64,000 nt of DNA from Lachnospiraceae bacterium (GCA_015056945.1 SVFH01000002.1:1-64000); one strand, 5' to 3'. Shown: positions 1-8,778, numbered from the stretch's first letter. Program-made: numbers and translations. The notes: generated from the letters alone by a model not told the origin.

Positions 1-33
1 TCACACATTTTTATTTTTATTTTACAAGATTCG

Positions 34-81
34 GAAAAAAATCAAGAACAGCAGCAACATTCAAACCTACCTGTTGCTGCC
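34..81 (-). terminator. Rho-independent terminator of the isomerase-ligase gene
   Basis: Read on the minus strand just after the stop at 94, an 8-bp stem GCAGCAAC/GTTGCTGC (51-58 with 73-80) is followed within about ten bases by a run of seven T. This is a normal intrinsic terminator layout. Confidence 0.8.
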
Positions 82-93
82 GTTTCTATCTTC

Positions 94-2625
94 TTACGCC
101 GTTTCAATACTGTCTGCTTTCTTCAGATTATATTTCTCTACCGCTGCCTCACGCATCTTATATTTGAGAATCTTTCCTGCAGCATTCATCGGGAAGCCGT
201 CCACGATATCCACATATTTAGGCACTTTATGTTTTGCCATGTGGGAGCGGACATAATCCTTGATTTCTGCCTCTGTAAGGGTTTCGTTTTCCTTCGGAAT
301 GACGCATGCCATGATTTCTTCGCCGAGCTGTTCATCGGGTACACCGATAACCTGAACGTCTTTTACCTTATCATGGGTGTAGATGAATTCTTCGATTTCC
401 TTCGGATAAATATTCTCACCACCACGAATAATCATGTCTTTGAGACGCCCTGTGATTCTAAAGTTCCCTTCCGGTGTTCTGCAGGCAAGGTCGCCTGTAT
501 GGAGCCATCCGTCTTTATCAATTGCCGCTGCGGTTGCCTGCGGCATTTTGTAGTAACCTTTCATAATATTGTAGCCGCGTGCCACGAATTCACCGTTTTC
601 GCCATCCGGTAATTCTTCCCCTGTTTCGGGATCGATGATTTTACACTCGATGCCGGGAAGCGGACCACCTACGGTTGAAACACGAACTTCCAAGGAATCA
701 TCGGTACTGCTCATGGTACATCCGGGAGATGCTTCTGTCTGTCCGTATACGATGGTAATCTCTTTCATGTTCATTTTATCAACAACATCTCTCATGACGG
801 AAATCGGACAGGGACTTCCTGCCATAATACCGGTTCTCATGTATGAGAAGTCTGTCTTCGCGAAATCCTCATGCTCAAGCATTGCAATAAACATGGTCGG
901 AACACCATGGAAACAGGTAATTCTTTCCTGATTAATACATGCAAGGGCAGGCTTGGTTGAGAAATACGGCAACGGTGAAAGCGTTACACCATGTGTCATG
1001 GAAGCCGTCATTGCAAGTACCATACCGAAGCAGTGGAACATTGGCACCTGAATCATCATGCGGTCCGCTGTGGATAAATCCATACGGTCACCGATACATT
1101 TACCGTTATTTACTACATTGTAGTGTGTCAGCATAACACCTTTGGGGAAACCTGTTGTTCCGGAAGTGTACTGCATGTTGCAGACATCGTGCTTATCTAC
1201 GAGAGATGAGCGACGATATACTTCCTCGATAGGCACGTTGTCAGCAAGTGCAAGCGCATCTTCCCATGTAAGACAGCCGGGCTGTCTGGAAGATACATTT
1301 ATTATGTGTCGCAAAAACGGAAGACGCTTGCAATGTAATGCCTTGCCGGGTACGTTATTAGCAAGTTCCGGACAAAGTTCCTGCATAATCTGCGCATAAT
1401 TGGAATCTCTGTAGCCGTCGATCATAATCAACGTATGTGTATCTGAGTTACGAAGCAGATATTCCGCCTCGTGGATTTTGTAAGCGGTATTCATTGTAAC
1501 AAGAACCGCGCCGATACGGCAGCATGCCCAAAATGCAATATACCACTGAGGCACGTTGGTTGCCCAGATTGCAACGTGTGTACCAGATTTCACACCGAGT
1601 GCGATTAAGGAACGGGCAAATTCATCCACATCATCGCGGAACTCAGAATAGGTTCTGGTATAGTCAAGGGTTGTATAACGAAACGCGTACTGGTCCGGGA
1701 ATTCCTGCACCATACGGTCAAGTACCTGCGGGAAGGTTTTATCTATAATCTCTTCTTTTTTCCAGACAAATTTACCGTCGCCTCTTTTATTGAAATAGAG
1801 GGACTGGCCTGCCACAACCGCCTCCTGCTCGTAGCGGCTCATGTAATTCATGAAATGCGGGAATACAAGACCGGGGTCTGAGAGTTCCTCCAACCAGGAC
1901 GGAATCCACTCAAAGGAGATAAAACCGTCAAAATTCACGGAACGAAGTGCACGCATCAATTCCTCGAGGGGAAGGGTTCCTTCACCCATCAGGCAATATG
2001 CCGGTTCGCCATTCTCAATTTCGGAATCCTTTACATGCACATGCTTCACATATGCACCAAGGTTCTGAATGGTCTGCTCCGGTGTCTCATTGCCGTAACG
2101 TACCGTATGGTGAATATCCCAAAGTGCTGCAACGTTATCACGCGCGAAAACATTAAGCACGTCGCGCAGACGGTTTGTATCCGTATACGGTCCTACCGTT
2201 TCAATCAAAAGTGAAATTCCGGCGTTATCTGCTTCACGATACGTTCTTCTGATACACTCAATCACCGCATGGTCATTGGCATCTTTATCGGTGGAAGTTT
2301 TACCCGCACGAAGACGGATATTGGGGCATTTGAGAATCTTTGCAAGCGCAATGTATTCCTCAATTTCTGCCACGCTGTCTTCGATTTTACTTTCGTCTGA
2401 TACATCGCAGGTCGTATCCAGACAAGGGATTACCAACTGCATCTGCGCCAGCTTGTGCGCTGTTTCCACGATATTCTCCGTATTAAAAGGACGGTTTTTG
2501 CCGGAGAACACCTCTCTTTTGATATCATGAATCTCGATACCGGCAAACTGTAAATCTTTCGCTGTTACATAGAAGTCTGTCCAGTCAAAATCATCCCAAC
2601 CGTTTGTACTAAATGCTAATTTCAT
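94..2625 (-). CDS. Fusion: sugar-isomerase/epimerase-type TIM barrel + AMP-forming acyl-CoA ligase
   Basis: About 843 residues. The first ~270 look like a xylose-isomerase-type TIM barrel (AP-endonuclease 2 superfamily): TVGPYTDT, ALWDIHHT, KHVHVKDS and FEWIPSW supply the usual Glu/Asp/His metal positions. From ~300 to the end is a full acyl-adenylate/CoA ligase: P-loop YTSGTTGFPKG, YGQTEASPG, GWLHTGDLA, GRLKDMIIRGGENIYPKE and a C-terminal PMNAAGKILK with the catalytic Lys. The ATG at 2625 is preferred over 2643 because GGAG lies just upstream of it. It follows the LeuA-like gene by 39 bases, so both are probably one T-box-controlled transcript. Both halves look intact. The substrate is unknown; medium-chain or aromatic acid ligases are the nearest by motif. 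The fusion call is firm, the function is not. Confidence 0.85.
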   Translation of the reverse strand: MKLAFSTNGWDDFDWTDFYVTAKDLQFAGIEIHDIKREVFSGKNRPFNTENIVETAHKLAQMQLVIPCLDTTCDVSDESKIEDSVAEIEEYIALAKILKCPNIRLRAGKTSTDKDANDHAVIECIRRTYREADNAGISLLIETVGPYTDTNRLRDVLNVFARDNVAALWDIHHTVRYGNETPEQTIQNLGAYVKHVHVKDSEIENGEPAYCLMGEGTLPLEELMRALRSVNFDGFISFEWIPSWLEELSDPGLVFPHFMNYMSRYEQEAVVAGQSLYFNKRGDGKFVWKKEEIIDKTFPQVLDRMVQEFPDQYAFRYTTLDYTRTYSEFRDDVDEFARSLIALGVKSGTHVAIWATNVPQWYIAFWACCRIGAVLVTMNTAYKIHEAEYLLRNSDTHTLIMIDGYRDSNYAQIMQELCPELANNVPGKALHCKRLPFLRHIINVSSRQPGCLTWEDALALADNVPIEEVYRRSSLVDKHDVCNMQYTSGTTGFPKGVMLTHYNVVNNGKCIGDRMDLSTADRMMIQVPMFHCFGMVLAMTASMTHGVTLSPLPYFSTKPALACINQERITCFHGVPTMFIAMLEHEDFAKTDFSYMRTGIMAGSPCPISVMRDVVDKMNMKEITIVYGQTEASPGCTMSSTDDSLEVRVSTVGGPLPGIECKIIDPETGEELPDGENGEFVARGYNIMKGYYKMPQATAAAIDKDGWLHTGDLACRTPEGNFRITGRLKDMIIRGGENIYPKEIEEFIYTHDKVKDVQVIGVPDEQLGEEIMACVIPKENETLTEAEIKDYVRSHMAKHKVPKYVDIVDGFPMNAAGKILKYKMREAAVEKYNLKKADSIETA

Positions 2626-2664
2626 GCTTTTTCTCCATTTCAAATATTCTGTCTTACTCTAAGA

Positions 2665-4083
2665 TTAATTGTTCTGGTTCTCTTCGTATACAATCTTGTT
2701 AATCGCATTGATGTATGCGCGGATACTTGCACCGATAATGTCGGTGGAAATACCGTTACCGGAGAACAACTTGTCATTGGCACGCAGCTTCACAAGTGCG
2801 GAACCAACTGCCTCACTACCTTCCGTCACGGACTGAATCTGGAAATCATCCAGATCATAGTGATGACCGATAACCATCTCAATTGCAAGCAGTGCTGCTT
2901 CGATAGGGCCGTCACCGGAGCTTAATCCCTTCAAAAGGGTTCCGTTCTTATCCAACGTCACCTGCGCCATCGGAGTGATGATGTTACCGCTGTTGATAAC
3001 GAAATCCACAAGCTGATATGTGGGCGGAACCTGTAATGCTGCGGAAGCGATGATTGCTTCTAATTCCTTCACGCCGACTCTCTTTTTCTCGGATACACGC
3101 TTGAATTCTTTATATACCTTCGCGTTGTCATCATCGGAAAGCTCATAGCCCAATGACTTCACCGTTTTAATCACTGTTGAAATATCTGCATCTGCTGCCA
3201 GTTCAACTTCCTCATGCTTCTCGATTCCGGTTGTCTCGGAGAACGGAGATTTAATCGTTTTCTTCGTTCCGCCAAGCCATGACATCTGACGAAGTGCGGT
3301 TGCAAGTTCCGCCTGGGAAATTGCACATTTCGCCTGAAGAGAATCGCCTCTTAAGGTAAAAGTATGAACAACTGTATCAAGTGTCGGTGCACTATGTCCC
3401 AACATCGTTGTCTTCAACTGGTCAATCTCTTTCACAACTGCAAAAGCATTTGCATTTGCAACGCTTAATTCATCAGAGCAGGTAACGGATACCTTCACGC
3501 CATCAATACCTTTTACCTTACTCTTCACTTCACTGATAAAAGAAGCAAACTCTTCCGGAAGCATTACGCCCGCGGTATCACATAAGTTAATGATGGTCGC
3601 ACCGTTCTCAATTGCTTTCTCACATGCTGTTACCAGGAATTCCATCTCACTTCTGGTCGCATCCTGCGCACTGAATTCCACCTCTGCGCAAAGGCTTTTT
3701 GCATATGCTACCGATTCTGCAATTGCCTCTAACATCTTCGCAGGCTTCTTACCGCTTACAAATTCCATCTGAATGGGAGAAGTCGGAACCACAATCTGAA
3801 TGCGGGGCTTCGCTGCAGCATTGATAGTTTCCCACGCCTTATCTATTTCAGCTTTATCCGTTGTTGTACATACGGATAAAACGCTGTCTTTTATTACGGA
3901 AGCCAATGACTTCGCAACAAGTGCGTCTGTTTTGTTCGCGCTTACATTCGGAAGCTCAACCACTGCCACTTTACGCTTTTCGAGCTGTTTGGCAACCTCC
4001 ATCTTTTCCTTAAAACTCATTGTAAATTCTGCTTTCTCAGCAGATTCTCTAATGGTTAAATCTGCAATTTCAATCATTTTCAT
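2665..4083 (-). CDS. Isopropylmalate synthase-like protein, metal ligands lost
   Basis: 472 residues with the layout of 2-isopropylmalate/homocitrate synthases: an HMGL-like TIM barrel (1-~270), a linker, and a C-terminal LeuA allosteric/dimerisation domain (~330-460). Recognisable blocks are VEFSAQDATRS (135-145) and NLCDTAG. The first catalytic motif DTTLRDGE is reduced to DLTIRES (D8, R12 kept). The metal-binding HxH of SVHCHNDLG is replaced by SVTCSDELS, so both histidines are missing (T201, S203). The family Gly-Glu-rich GIGERAGN loop is also changed (MLGHSAPT). The fold is retained but ordinary LeuA chemistry is doubtful. It may be a pseudoenzyme, a regulator, or an enzyme with altered chemistry. 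The ATG at 4083 has GGAGG ten bases upstream. The T-box leader at 4237-4525 precedes it. Confidence 0.8.
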   Translation of the reverse strand: MKMIEIADLTIRESAEKAEFTMSFKEKMEVAKQLEKRKVAVVELPNVSANKTDALVAKSLASVIKDSVLSVCTTTDKAEIDKAWETINAAAKPRIQIVVPTSPIQMEFVSGKKPAKMLEAIAESVAYAKSLCAEVEFSAQDATRSEMEFLVTACEKAIENGATIINLCDTAGVMLPEEFASFISEVKSKVKGIDGVKVSVTCSDELSVANANAFAVVKEIDQLKTTMLGHSAPTLDTVVHTFTLRGDSLQAKCAISQAELATALRQMSWLGGTKKTIKSPFSETTGIEKHEEVELAADADISTVIKTVKSLGYELSDDDNAKVYKEFKRVSEKKRVGVKELEAIIASAALQVPPTYQLVDFVINSGNIITPMAQVTLDKNGTLLKGLSSGDGPIEAALLAIEMVIGHHYDLDDFQIQSVTEGSEAVGSALVKLRANDKLFSGNGISTDIIGASIRAYINAINKIVYEENQNN

Positions 4084-4108
4084 TTCTCATAATCCTCCAT
4101 AAAAATAT

Positions 4109-4236
4109 CGAATGTGAGCGGCACATTCTCCGCGCGTGAGCGCGGTTGCGACAGCAACATCTTCCTTGCCGCGAACTGCGCATCCTTAGCGGAGCTTTTT
4201 TTATTTCATAGGAGAATTCCCATGAAATAAAAAAAT
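4109..4236. repeat. Dispersed three-hairpin element, copy A
   Basis: Divergent copy of the element also seen at 29829, 37240, 42288 and 61031. Hairpin 1 is GAATGTG/CACATTC here instead of GAGTCCGC/GCGGACTC, yet still pairs. Hairpin 2 carries GTTGC-GACA-GCAAC. The block CATCCTTAGCGGAGC is shared, and the last hairpin (TTTCAT.../...ATGAAA) is flanked by T and A runs. This copy sits inside the leader of the LeuA-like gene, downstream of the T-box terminator. Confidence 0.75.
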
Positions 4237-4525
4237 CCCTAAAGCATGGTTCTCATGCTTTAGGGACGATAATTATCTTTACCGCGGTACCACCCTCGTT
4301 ACTGCCTTACGCAGTCTCTCAATACAAATACCATCATATTTGCAGCCTTGGTAACGGGGCTTGCCGGAATTCCTTACTTACCTTCAACCGGGTTCGAGAA
4401 TTCTGCTCGGGAGTGAGACTGGCAATCATTCTTCCTGTATCGGCTCGCATCAACCGCCGACTTTCTGAAACATCCGAATGCGCCATAATTCCTTCATCGC
4501 ATTTGTCTATTTTATAACTGTTTTT
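4237..4525 (-). promoter_or_regulatory. T-box leader, probably leucine
   Basis: On the minus strand the conserved antiterminator motif AGGGTGGTACCGCGG (4284-4298) is followed by a strong terminator, CCCTAAAGCATG pairing with CATGCTTTAGGG and a T run (about 4230-4265). Upstream is a stem-I-like region including CAGAAAGTCGGCGGTTGATG. A CTC triplet at 4415-4417, just before ACTCCCGAGCAG, is the best specifier candidate and would read leucine; the UGGU sequence fits a tRNA with an A discriminator. The T-box call is firm, the amino acid is inferred. It controls the LeuA-like and isomerase-ligase genes. Confidence 0.9.
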
Positions 4526-4526
4526 T

Positions 4527-4556
4527 ATAATAATCGCATTGGAACTGTTTTGTCAA
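4527..4556 (-). promoter_or_regulatory. Sigma-A-type promoter of the T-box transcript
   Basis: TTGACA (4551-4556 on the minus strand) and TATTAT (4527-4532) are 18 bases apart, immediately upstream of the T-box stem I. Confidence 0.7.
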
Positions 4557-4577
4557 GGGTTTTTTTGAAAGTTTCAA

Positions 4578-5858
4578 TCATTTTAGATTCTTTTGAATCA
4601 TTTCTGCGGTTTGCTCTTTTACCTTAGCCTGTTCCGCATAAGATAACCACTTTTCTATTTTCTCACCTACATCTTCAATTATCTTAGTTGAGCGCATTTT
4701 ACTGATATTCATTCTTTTTCCGCAATCCAGCAAATCCTGCTTCGTTATGTTTTCTACTTTTCCGTTAATGCTCATCTGATGTTTACTCAACCAATAATTA
4801 GTCGGGTCATATGCATACGTAATATCATACGCAGGCGATAATGCCCAATCTCCCTTCATATTCATAAGAAAAGATGTGTTTTTCACATGATCATCCTGAT
4901 TCTTGGCCAATACATTAAAAACCATCCTTCTGTAAAATTGTTCTATTTCTCTTTGTCCCATACCAAGCCTGTAAATTATATCTCCAACTTGTTCGTAGGC
5001 ATACGCTCCCGGTAAATTATAATCAAAATGTGCTAATGCACCTAATGTCTGCATATGAATTTTTTTACCATTTGGAGATTGTCTGTCAAAACGTTTCGTC
5101 ATAAAATGCTGATAACCACCATCCTCAAACAGTCGACATTCACTCATTTCTATGCCGGCAGCTTTTGCCATTAGATAATACGCATATTCAATATTTGTAT
5201 AACCGGGGCCATCCTCTTTATCACCATGATCCTTATTATTTCTCACACCATCAAATTTAATCAGCCAATAGTCATATCCCAATCCCGCCTCTATCTGACC
5301 GGATCTGATATCCTTTGTTTCTTCATTCCATGCAACAATTGCTTTTGCCCTTGCCCCGCCTGCAGATGTACCAATCTTAATAATCTGCCGCATCACACAA
5401 TCATTTTCGCGAATGTGTACTGACTCTTTCTCTGTTAAAATATCCGATGCCAATTTGACCAGCGCGTCTAACTGAATTGTGCTATCCGCAATATCACTAT
5501 ATCCTTTTGCCGGAATATACTCCAAAGCGCCCATCCCTCGCTTTCCCACGTAACACAGACGCTCTACAGCCGTAAATTGTTCAAGTGTTTTTCCTTGTTC
5601 AATCAAATATCTTTCAATCAATTTTGTTCCGTAACGATCCGGTAATGAATCCGCAAGCAATCCGGGTAACCCGTGAAAAGATTCCTTACTCAAAGCAGGA
5701 AATGAATACATTCTTCGGGCAAGCGGCATCATAAGTGGTGACACCTCTATTCCACTTTGCAAAAACTCGTCCGTATAACTGAATTTGGGTATATCTGTTA
5801 CATCTTCCTGCATTACGACACCAATCCGGCTTCCCCACATATATACCTCTGCAACCAT
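4578..5858 (-). CDS. hipA: HipA-family Ser/Thr kinase toxin
   Basis: 426 residues, the normal length for HipA. The N-terminal HipA subdomain (~1-105) contains PGLLADSLPDRYG. The kinase core follows: a Gly-rich GTSAGGARAKA loop, LIKFDG with the ATP-binding Lys, and MTKRFDR. The catalytic loop is NVLAKNQDDHVKN, and SPAYDITY fills the metal-binding DFG-equivalent role. All catalytic residues are present, so it is probably active. HipA kinases phosphorylate translation factors such as glutamyl-tRNA synthetase and cause dormancy; the target here cannot be told. It begins inside the hipB stop codon (TAATG), so the pair is translationally coupled. Confidence 0.92.
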   Translation of the reverse strand: MVAEVYMWGSRIGVVMQEDVTDIPKFSYTDEFLQSGIEVSPLMMPLARRMYSFPALSKESFHGLPGLLADSLPDRYGTKLIERYLIEQGKTLEQFTAVERLCYVGKRGMGALEYIPAKGYSDIADSTIQLDALVKLASDILTEKESVHIRENDCVMRQIIKIGTSAGGARAKAIVAWNEETKDIRSGQIEAGLGYDYWLIKFDGVRNNKDHGDKEDGPGYTNIEYAYYLMAKAAGIEMSECRLFEDGGYQHFMTKRFDRQSPNGKKIHMQTLGALAHFDYNLPGAYAYEQVGDIIYRLGMGQREIEQFYRRMVFNVLAKNQDDHVKNTSFLMNMKGDWALSPAYDITYAYDPTNYWLSKHQMSINGKVENITKQDLLDCGKRMNISKMRSTKIIEDVGEKIEKWLSYAEQAKVKEQTAEMIQKNLK

Positions 5859-6205
5859 TATTCATCCTCTCCCCATTTCCAAGTCCGTTTATTATCATTC
5901 GTTCTCTTGACAGATGAAGCGCGTTGTCTTTTCTTTCCAAAATCATACAAATGTGTCGGCAATACAATTTGTTCCGGTACAAGAATATCCATATTTTGTA
6001 ACACATCCATGGCTCTTAAAAGATTGATCAGATTCTCAATACGAACATTTTCGCCATTTTCGATGCGTTCCATTGTTTTTGCTGATATTCCTGCCCGCTC
6101 CGCCATTTCTTTTTGTGTATATGACATGGAAATTCTGGTATCTTTCAGACGTTGGCCCAATTCTTTTAACACCTGTTCATTACTTTCTGTACCGAAAATT
6201 TTCAT
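5858..6205 (-). CDS. hipB: HipB-like XRE antitoxin
   Basis: 115 residues with a helix-turn-helix of the XRE/Cro type at about 14-70 (LGQRLKDTRISMSYTQKEMAERAGISAKTMERIENG), followed by a basic tail rich in Lys, Arg and Trp. It precedes and overlaps hipA by one base, the standard antitoxin-first order. It should neutralise HipA and repress the shared promoter, which lies in a perfect palindrome at 6265-6298. The ribosome site is weak (GGTGG). Confidence 0.9.
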   Translation of the reverse strand: MKIFGTESNEQVLKELGQRLKDTRISMSYTQKEMAERAGISAKTMERIENGENVRIENLINLLRAMDVLQNMDILVPEQIVLPTHLYDFGKKRQRASSVKRTNDNKRTWKWGEDE

Positions 6206-6229
6206 ATCGCAACCACCACTTTTCCTTTT

Positions 6230-6298
6230 AATTCGTCTTATGTGTACGTTATTATAACATTTAACGGCTCAATTCGTCAAGTGAGACGAATTGAGCCG
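6230..6298 (-). promoter_or_regulatory. hipBA promoter with palindromic operator
   Basis: Minus-strand promoter TTGACG (6275-6280), 18-base spacer, TATAAT (6251-6256). The -35 box lies inside a perfect 14-bp inverted repeat CGGCTCAATTCGTC/GACGAATTGAGCCG (6265-6278 and 6285-6298, 6-base loop). A third AATTCGTCT half site is at 6230-6238, between the -10 box and hipB. The arrangement suits cooperative HipB binding. The same palindrome could also end transcripts arriving from the 6323 gene. Confidence 0.7.
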
Positions 6299-6322
6299 CC
6301 ATAACAAACATCGCTATTGTTG

Positions 6323-6892
6323 TTATTTCCTTGCAAACAAATATGTCAGAACCAGAAACGCCGCCACGCAAAGCTTCGTCATCGTGTAATGGCTGAACGC
6401 CCCACGAAGTTCAGCCACACGGTCTGTGTTAAAAACGATGTACGGATCTTCACCGGTCAGAATGTAAACTTTCTGTGCCACGGGATCCATCGTTGTAATA
6501 TCATTCTTGGAAACAATTGCTGCTTTGCTGAAAAAAGCAGATGCGTCATAGCTTTTTTGCACCAGACCGCCGCTGGAAAGTTCCACACGTGTTATCATAA
6601 ATTCGCCGGTAGTTGTCGGCAAATCAAGACGGATATCACTTAACGTTTCACTCACTTCCGGACCCAGAATAAGATCGGCCACGCCCTCTTCAATCGGCGC
6701 AGTCACAACAAGTTCTCCGTCAATTACGGGATGGTCTTCCGTTGCGTAGTATAAGCTACACTCACCACCACCTTTTTCAAAATATATCTTCAGATGAAGT
6801 TTCCCGGTTGTCTGCGGCACTGCTACCCAAACCAACAAAAGGAGAACTGCTATCACTTCAATACAAATACGGATTACTTTTTTCTTTTTCAT
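6323..6892 (-). CDS. Unknown membrane-anchored protein
   Basis: 189 residues, not recognised. A Lys-rich start and an N-terminal hydrophobic helix (~7-27, IRICIEVIAVLLLLVWVAV) are followed by a beta-rich outer segment (~30-160), a second helix near the C-terminus (~168-186, LCVAAFLVLTYLFA) and a basic end (ARK). The topology suggests an extracytoplasmic domain held by two anchors. It is divergent from the polytopic membrane protein at 7047, with a 155-base gap that must hold both promoters. Confidence 0.6.
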   Translation of the reverse strand: MKKKKVIRICIEVIAVLLLLVWVAVPQTTGKLHLKIYFEKGGGECSLYYATEDHPVIDGELVVTAPIEEGVADLILGPEVSETLSDIRLDLPTTTGEFMITRVELSSGGLVQKSYDASAFFSKAAIVSKNDITTMDPVAQKVYILTGEDPYIVFNTDRVAELRGAFSHYTMTKLCVAAFLVLTYLFARK

Positions 6893-7046
6893 AAAAAATG
6901 CTTCTGCCCTTTCTTTTTACTTCCAAATGAGCTATTATTAAAAGCAAGGTTTCACTACCCTCTCGGGCAGTTCTTACCTATTGAAAGTATAGAGGTTTCT
7001 ACCTCTGTTTTCAAGTCCTAATTCTTGAATCTAAAGAAAGGAAAGC

Positions 7047-8342
7047 GTGAAGGCGGCATCTTCCAATCCCTTCTGCGCGGCTTTTACCATGAATCATTCG
7101 GAACCAAAAAATATCCCTAACATGTGGGCTCCTTTTTATGCGGTTTTACTTTCGGTACTTACCTATTATTCCGTATTGAAAGAATTTGCAAACGAAATGT
7201 CCGACTACTGCGGACACGTATATTCCTATATTCCGCTTTTACAGGGCGACAAGCTTGCGGAAGGCTGGATGTCCATTCCCTACTTTCTCTGGCATGCATT
7301 TGTAATTATTCTTCATAAAATAATCGAAGTTCCCATCGAACCGGCTTCAGCTATTGTCAGTTGCGGGTTCGCGTGCTTTTCATTCTTTGTGCTTTTTTAC
7401 ATGATTGAACGCTACTGTGCAGCCAAAGCGGTTCGTGTTACACCTTTTGCCGCAGCTACGGTTGCTTTCGCTCTCTGCGTCATCCAGCGAATCATTCTTC
7501 CCTGGGCGGACATCGGCGGAGCGTTTTCCATTAACCCGTTCCACAATCCGACGCAGATGTGTGTGAAACCATTAAGTCTGCTTTGTTTTGCTTTCACTTA
7601 TGATATTTTCGAAAAATTAAATAATTCTTCTTATGAGGGTACTTTTATCTCCATGAAAAAAGGACTGCTTCGCGGATACATTGCGCTTGCGGTTGCGTTG
7701 TTCTTCTCCGGTATGGCGAAGCCGACTTTTGCGGAAATGTTTATTCCGACCGTCGGACTCCTAATGCTCTTTGAGTGGGGATGCCGCGTGGTTCGAAAGA
7801 ATACGACCGCGAAAGCTTATTTCATTGAACTTTGTAAAATGTTCCTTGTGGCGGTGCCGACCATCTGCTATATTTTGCTGCAGTTCTTCGCATACTTTGT
7901 CTGGGGCGGCAGCTACGGCATGGATGAAAGTCACATGATTATTACGCGCTGGATGGAAGTTTGGAAGCTCTTCTCGGAAAATATTCCGCTCTCCATCGTT
8001 CTTTCACTAGGCTTCCCGCTTCTCATTGTGATGATGGATATCCGTTTCTTCCTAAAAGATAACCTCGGCAGAATTGCGTTGGTTGGCTTCATCGTAAGCC
8101 TTCTTGAAGCCGGATTCCTTACGGAAGAAAGCAAGATGACACACGGCGATTTCCTCTGGCCGATGATGTCCGGCATGCTCTTACTTTGGGTGGCTGCCAC
8201 ATTACGGTTCATCGTGATGAACCATTCCGCGCCACAGTTTAAATGTGAGTGGCTGAATCGTACGCTTGTCGGTCTTGGATGGTTTGTATTCTATTTGTTT
8301 GGATTTGCCGGAGTTGTTTCGGTGTTTGGAAGGATACTATAA
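7047..8342 (+). CDS. Polytopic membrane protein of unknown function
   Basis: 431 residues with about nine to ten hydrophobic helices spread along the whole length and no soluble domain. The general look (long luminal loops with D/E near the first helices, many aromatic residues) recalls GT-C-type membrane proteins of Lachnospiraceae, but no family signature is secure. Start: a GTG at 7047 has AAAGGAAAG directly upstream; an ATG at 7089 is the alternative. A structured terminator follows the stop. Confidence 0.65.
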   Translation: MKAASSNPFCAAFTMNHSEPKNIPNMWAPFYAVLLSVLTYYSVLKEFANEMSDYCGHVYSYIPLLQGDKLAEGWMSIPYFLWHAFVIILHKIIEVPIEPASAIVSCGFACFSFFVLFYMIERYCAAKAVRVTPFAAATVAFALCVIQRIILPWADIGGAFSINPFHNPTQMCVKPLSLLCFAFTYDIFEKLNNSSYEGTFISMKKGLLRGYIALAVALFFSGMAKPTFAEMFIPTVGLLMLFEWGCRVVRKNTTAKAYFIELCKMFLVAVPTICYILLQFFAYFVWGGSYGMDESHMIITRWMEVWKLFSENIPLSIVLSLGFPLLIVMMDIRFFLKDNLGRIALVGFIVSLLEAGFLTEESKMTHGDFLWPMMSGMLLLWVAATLRFIVMNHSAPQFKCEWLNRTLVGLGWFVFYLFGFAGVVSVFGRIL

Positions 8343-8358
8343 TTTCATAAGAATTCTG

Positions 8359-8446
8359 ACTCCCCCTGCTTTGAGGTGACCCCAATCATCAGACCTGAGT
8401 TCTAACGATTGGGAGGTTATTTCACTCGGTCGGGGGAGTTTTTTAT
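8359..8446 (+). terminator. Branched terminator
   Basis: ACTCCCCC (8359-8366) pairs with GGGGGAGT (8433-8440), directly followed by TTTTT. Between the arms is an imperfect inverted repeat, TGAGGTGACCCCAATC against the complement of GATTGGGAGGTTATTTCA, giving a multi-arm structure. It ends the 7047 gene. The inner repeat resembles IS3-type end sequences and could be a transposon scar. Confidence 0.65.
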
Positions 8447-8532
8447 GCAGAAGTTCTCTTCATCTCCGGTTGTTTCTCTGACAAGATCCCATTATCATTG
8501 CCCGGGATTCTTTTTTCCGGACTGGCTCGGTA

Positions 8533-8730
8533 TACCTTTTTTCTTGTTTTCTTACTTTCGGGGAGACTTCCGATGGGGCGTCGTGTACCTTTTTTCTTGT
8601 TTTTCTGCTTTAGGGGAGACTTCCGATGGGGCGCCATGTACCTTTTTTCTTGTTTTCTTTCTTTCGGGGAGACTTTCGATGGGGCTCCGTGTACCTTTTT
8701 TCTTGTTTTTCTGCTTTCGGGGAGACTGCC
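8533..8730. repeat. 53-bp tandem repeat, about 3.8 copies
   Basis: Units start at 8533, 8586, 8639 and 8692, each beginning TACCTTTTTTCTTG and carrying GGGGAGACTT and GATGGGGC. Because 53 is not a multiple of three, no reading frame is conserved. The gap 8343-9052 holds no supported gene: terminator, this array, then the palindrome at 8779. Confidence 0.85.
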
Positions 8731-8778
8731 TGCCTGCCGAGGATACCTCAAAGCAGGAAATGATAATTAAAGGGATAC

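Noticed and set aside
8359-8446. IS3-type insertion sequence
   Set aside because: Only end-like inverted repeats are visible; there is no transposase and the structure serves as a terminator.
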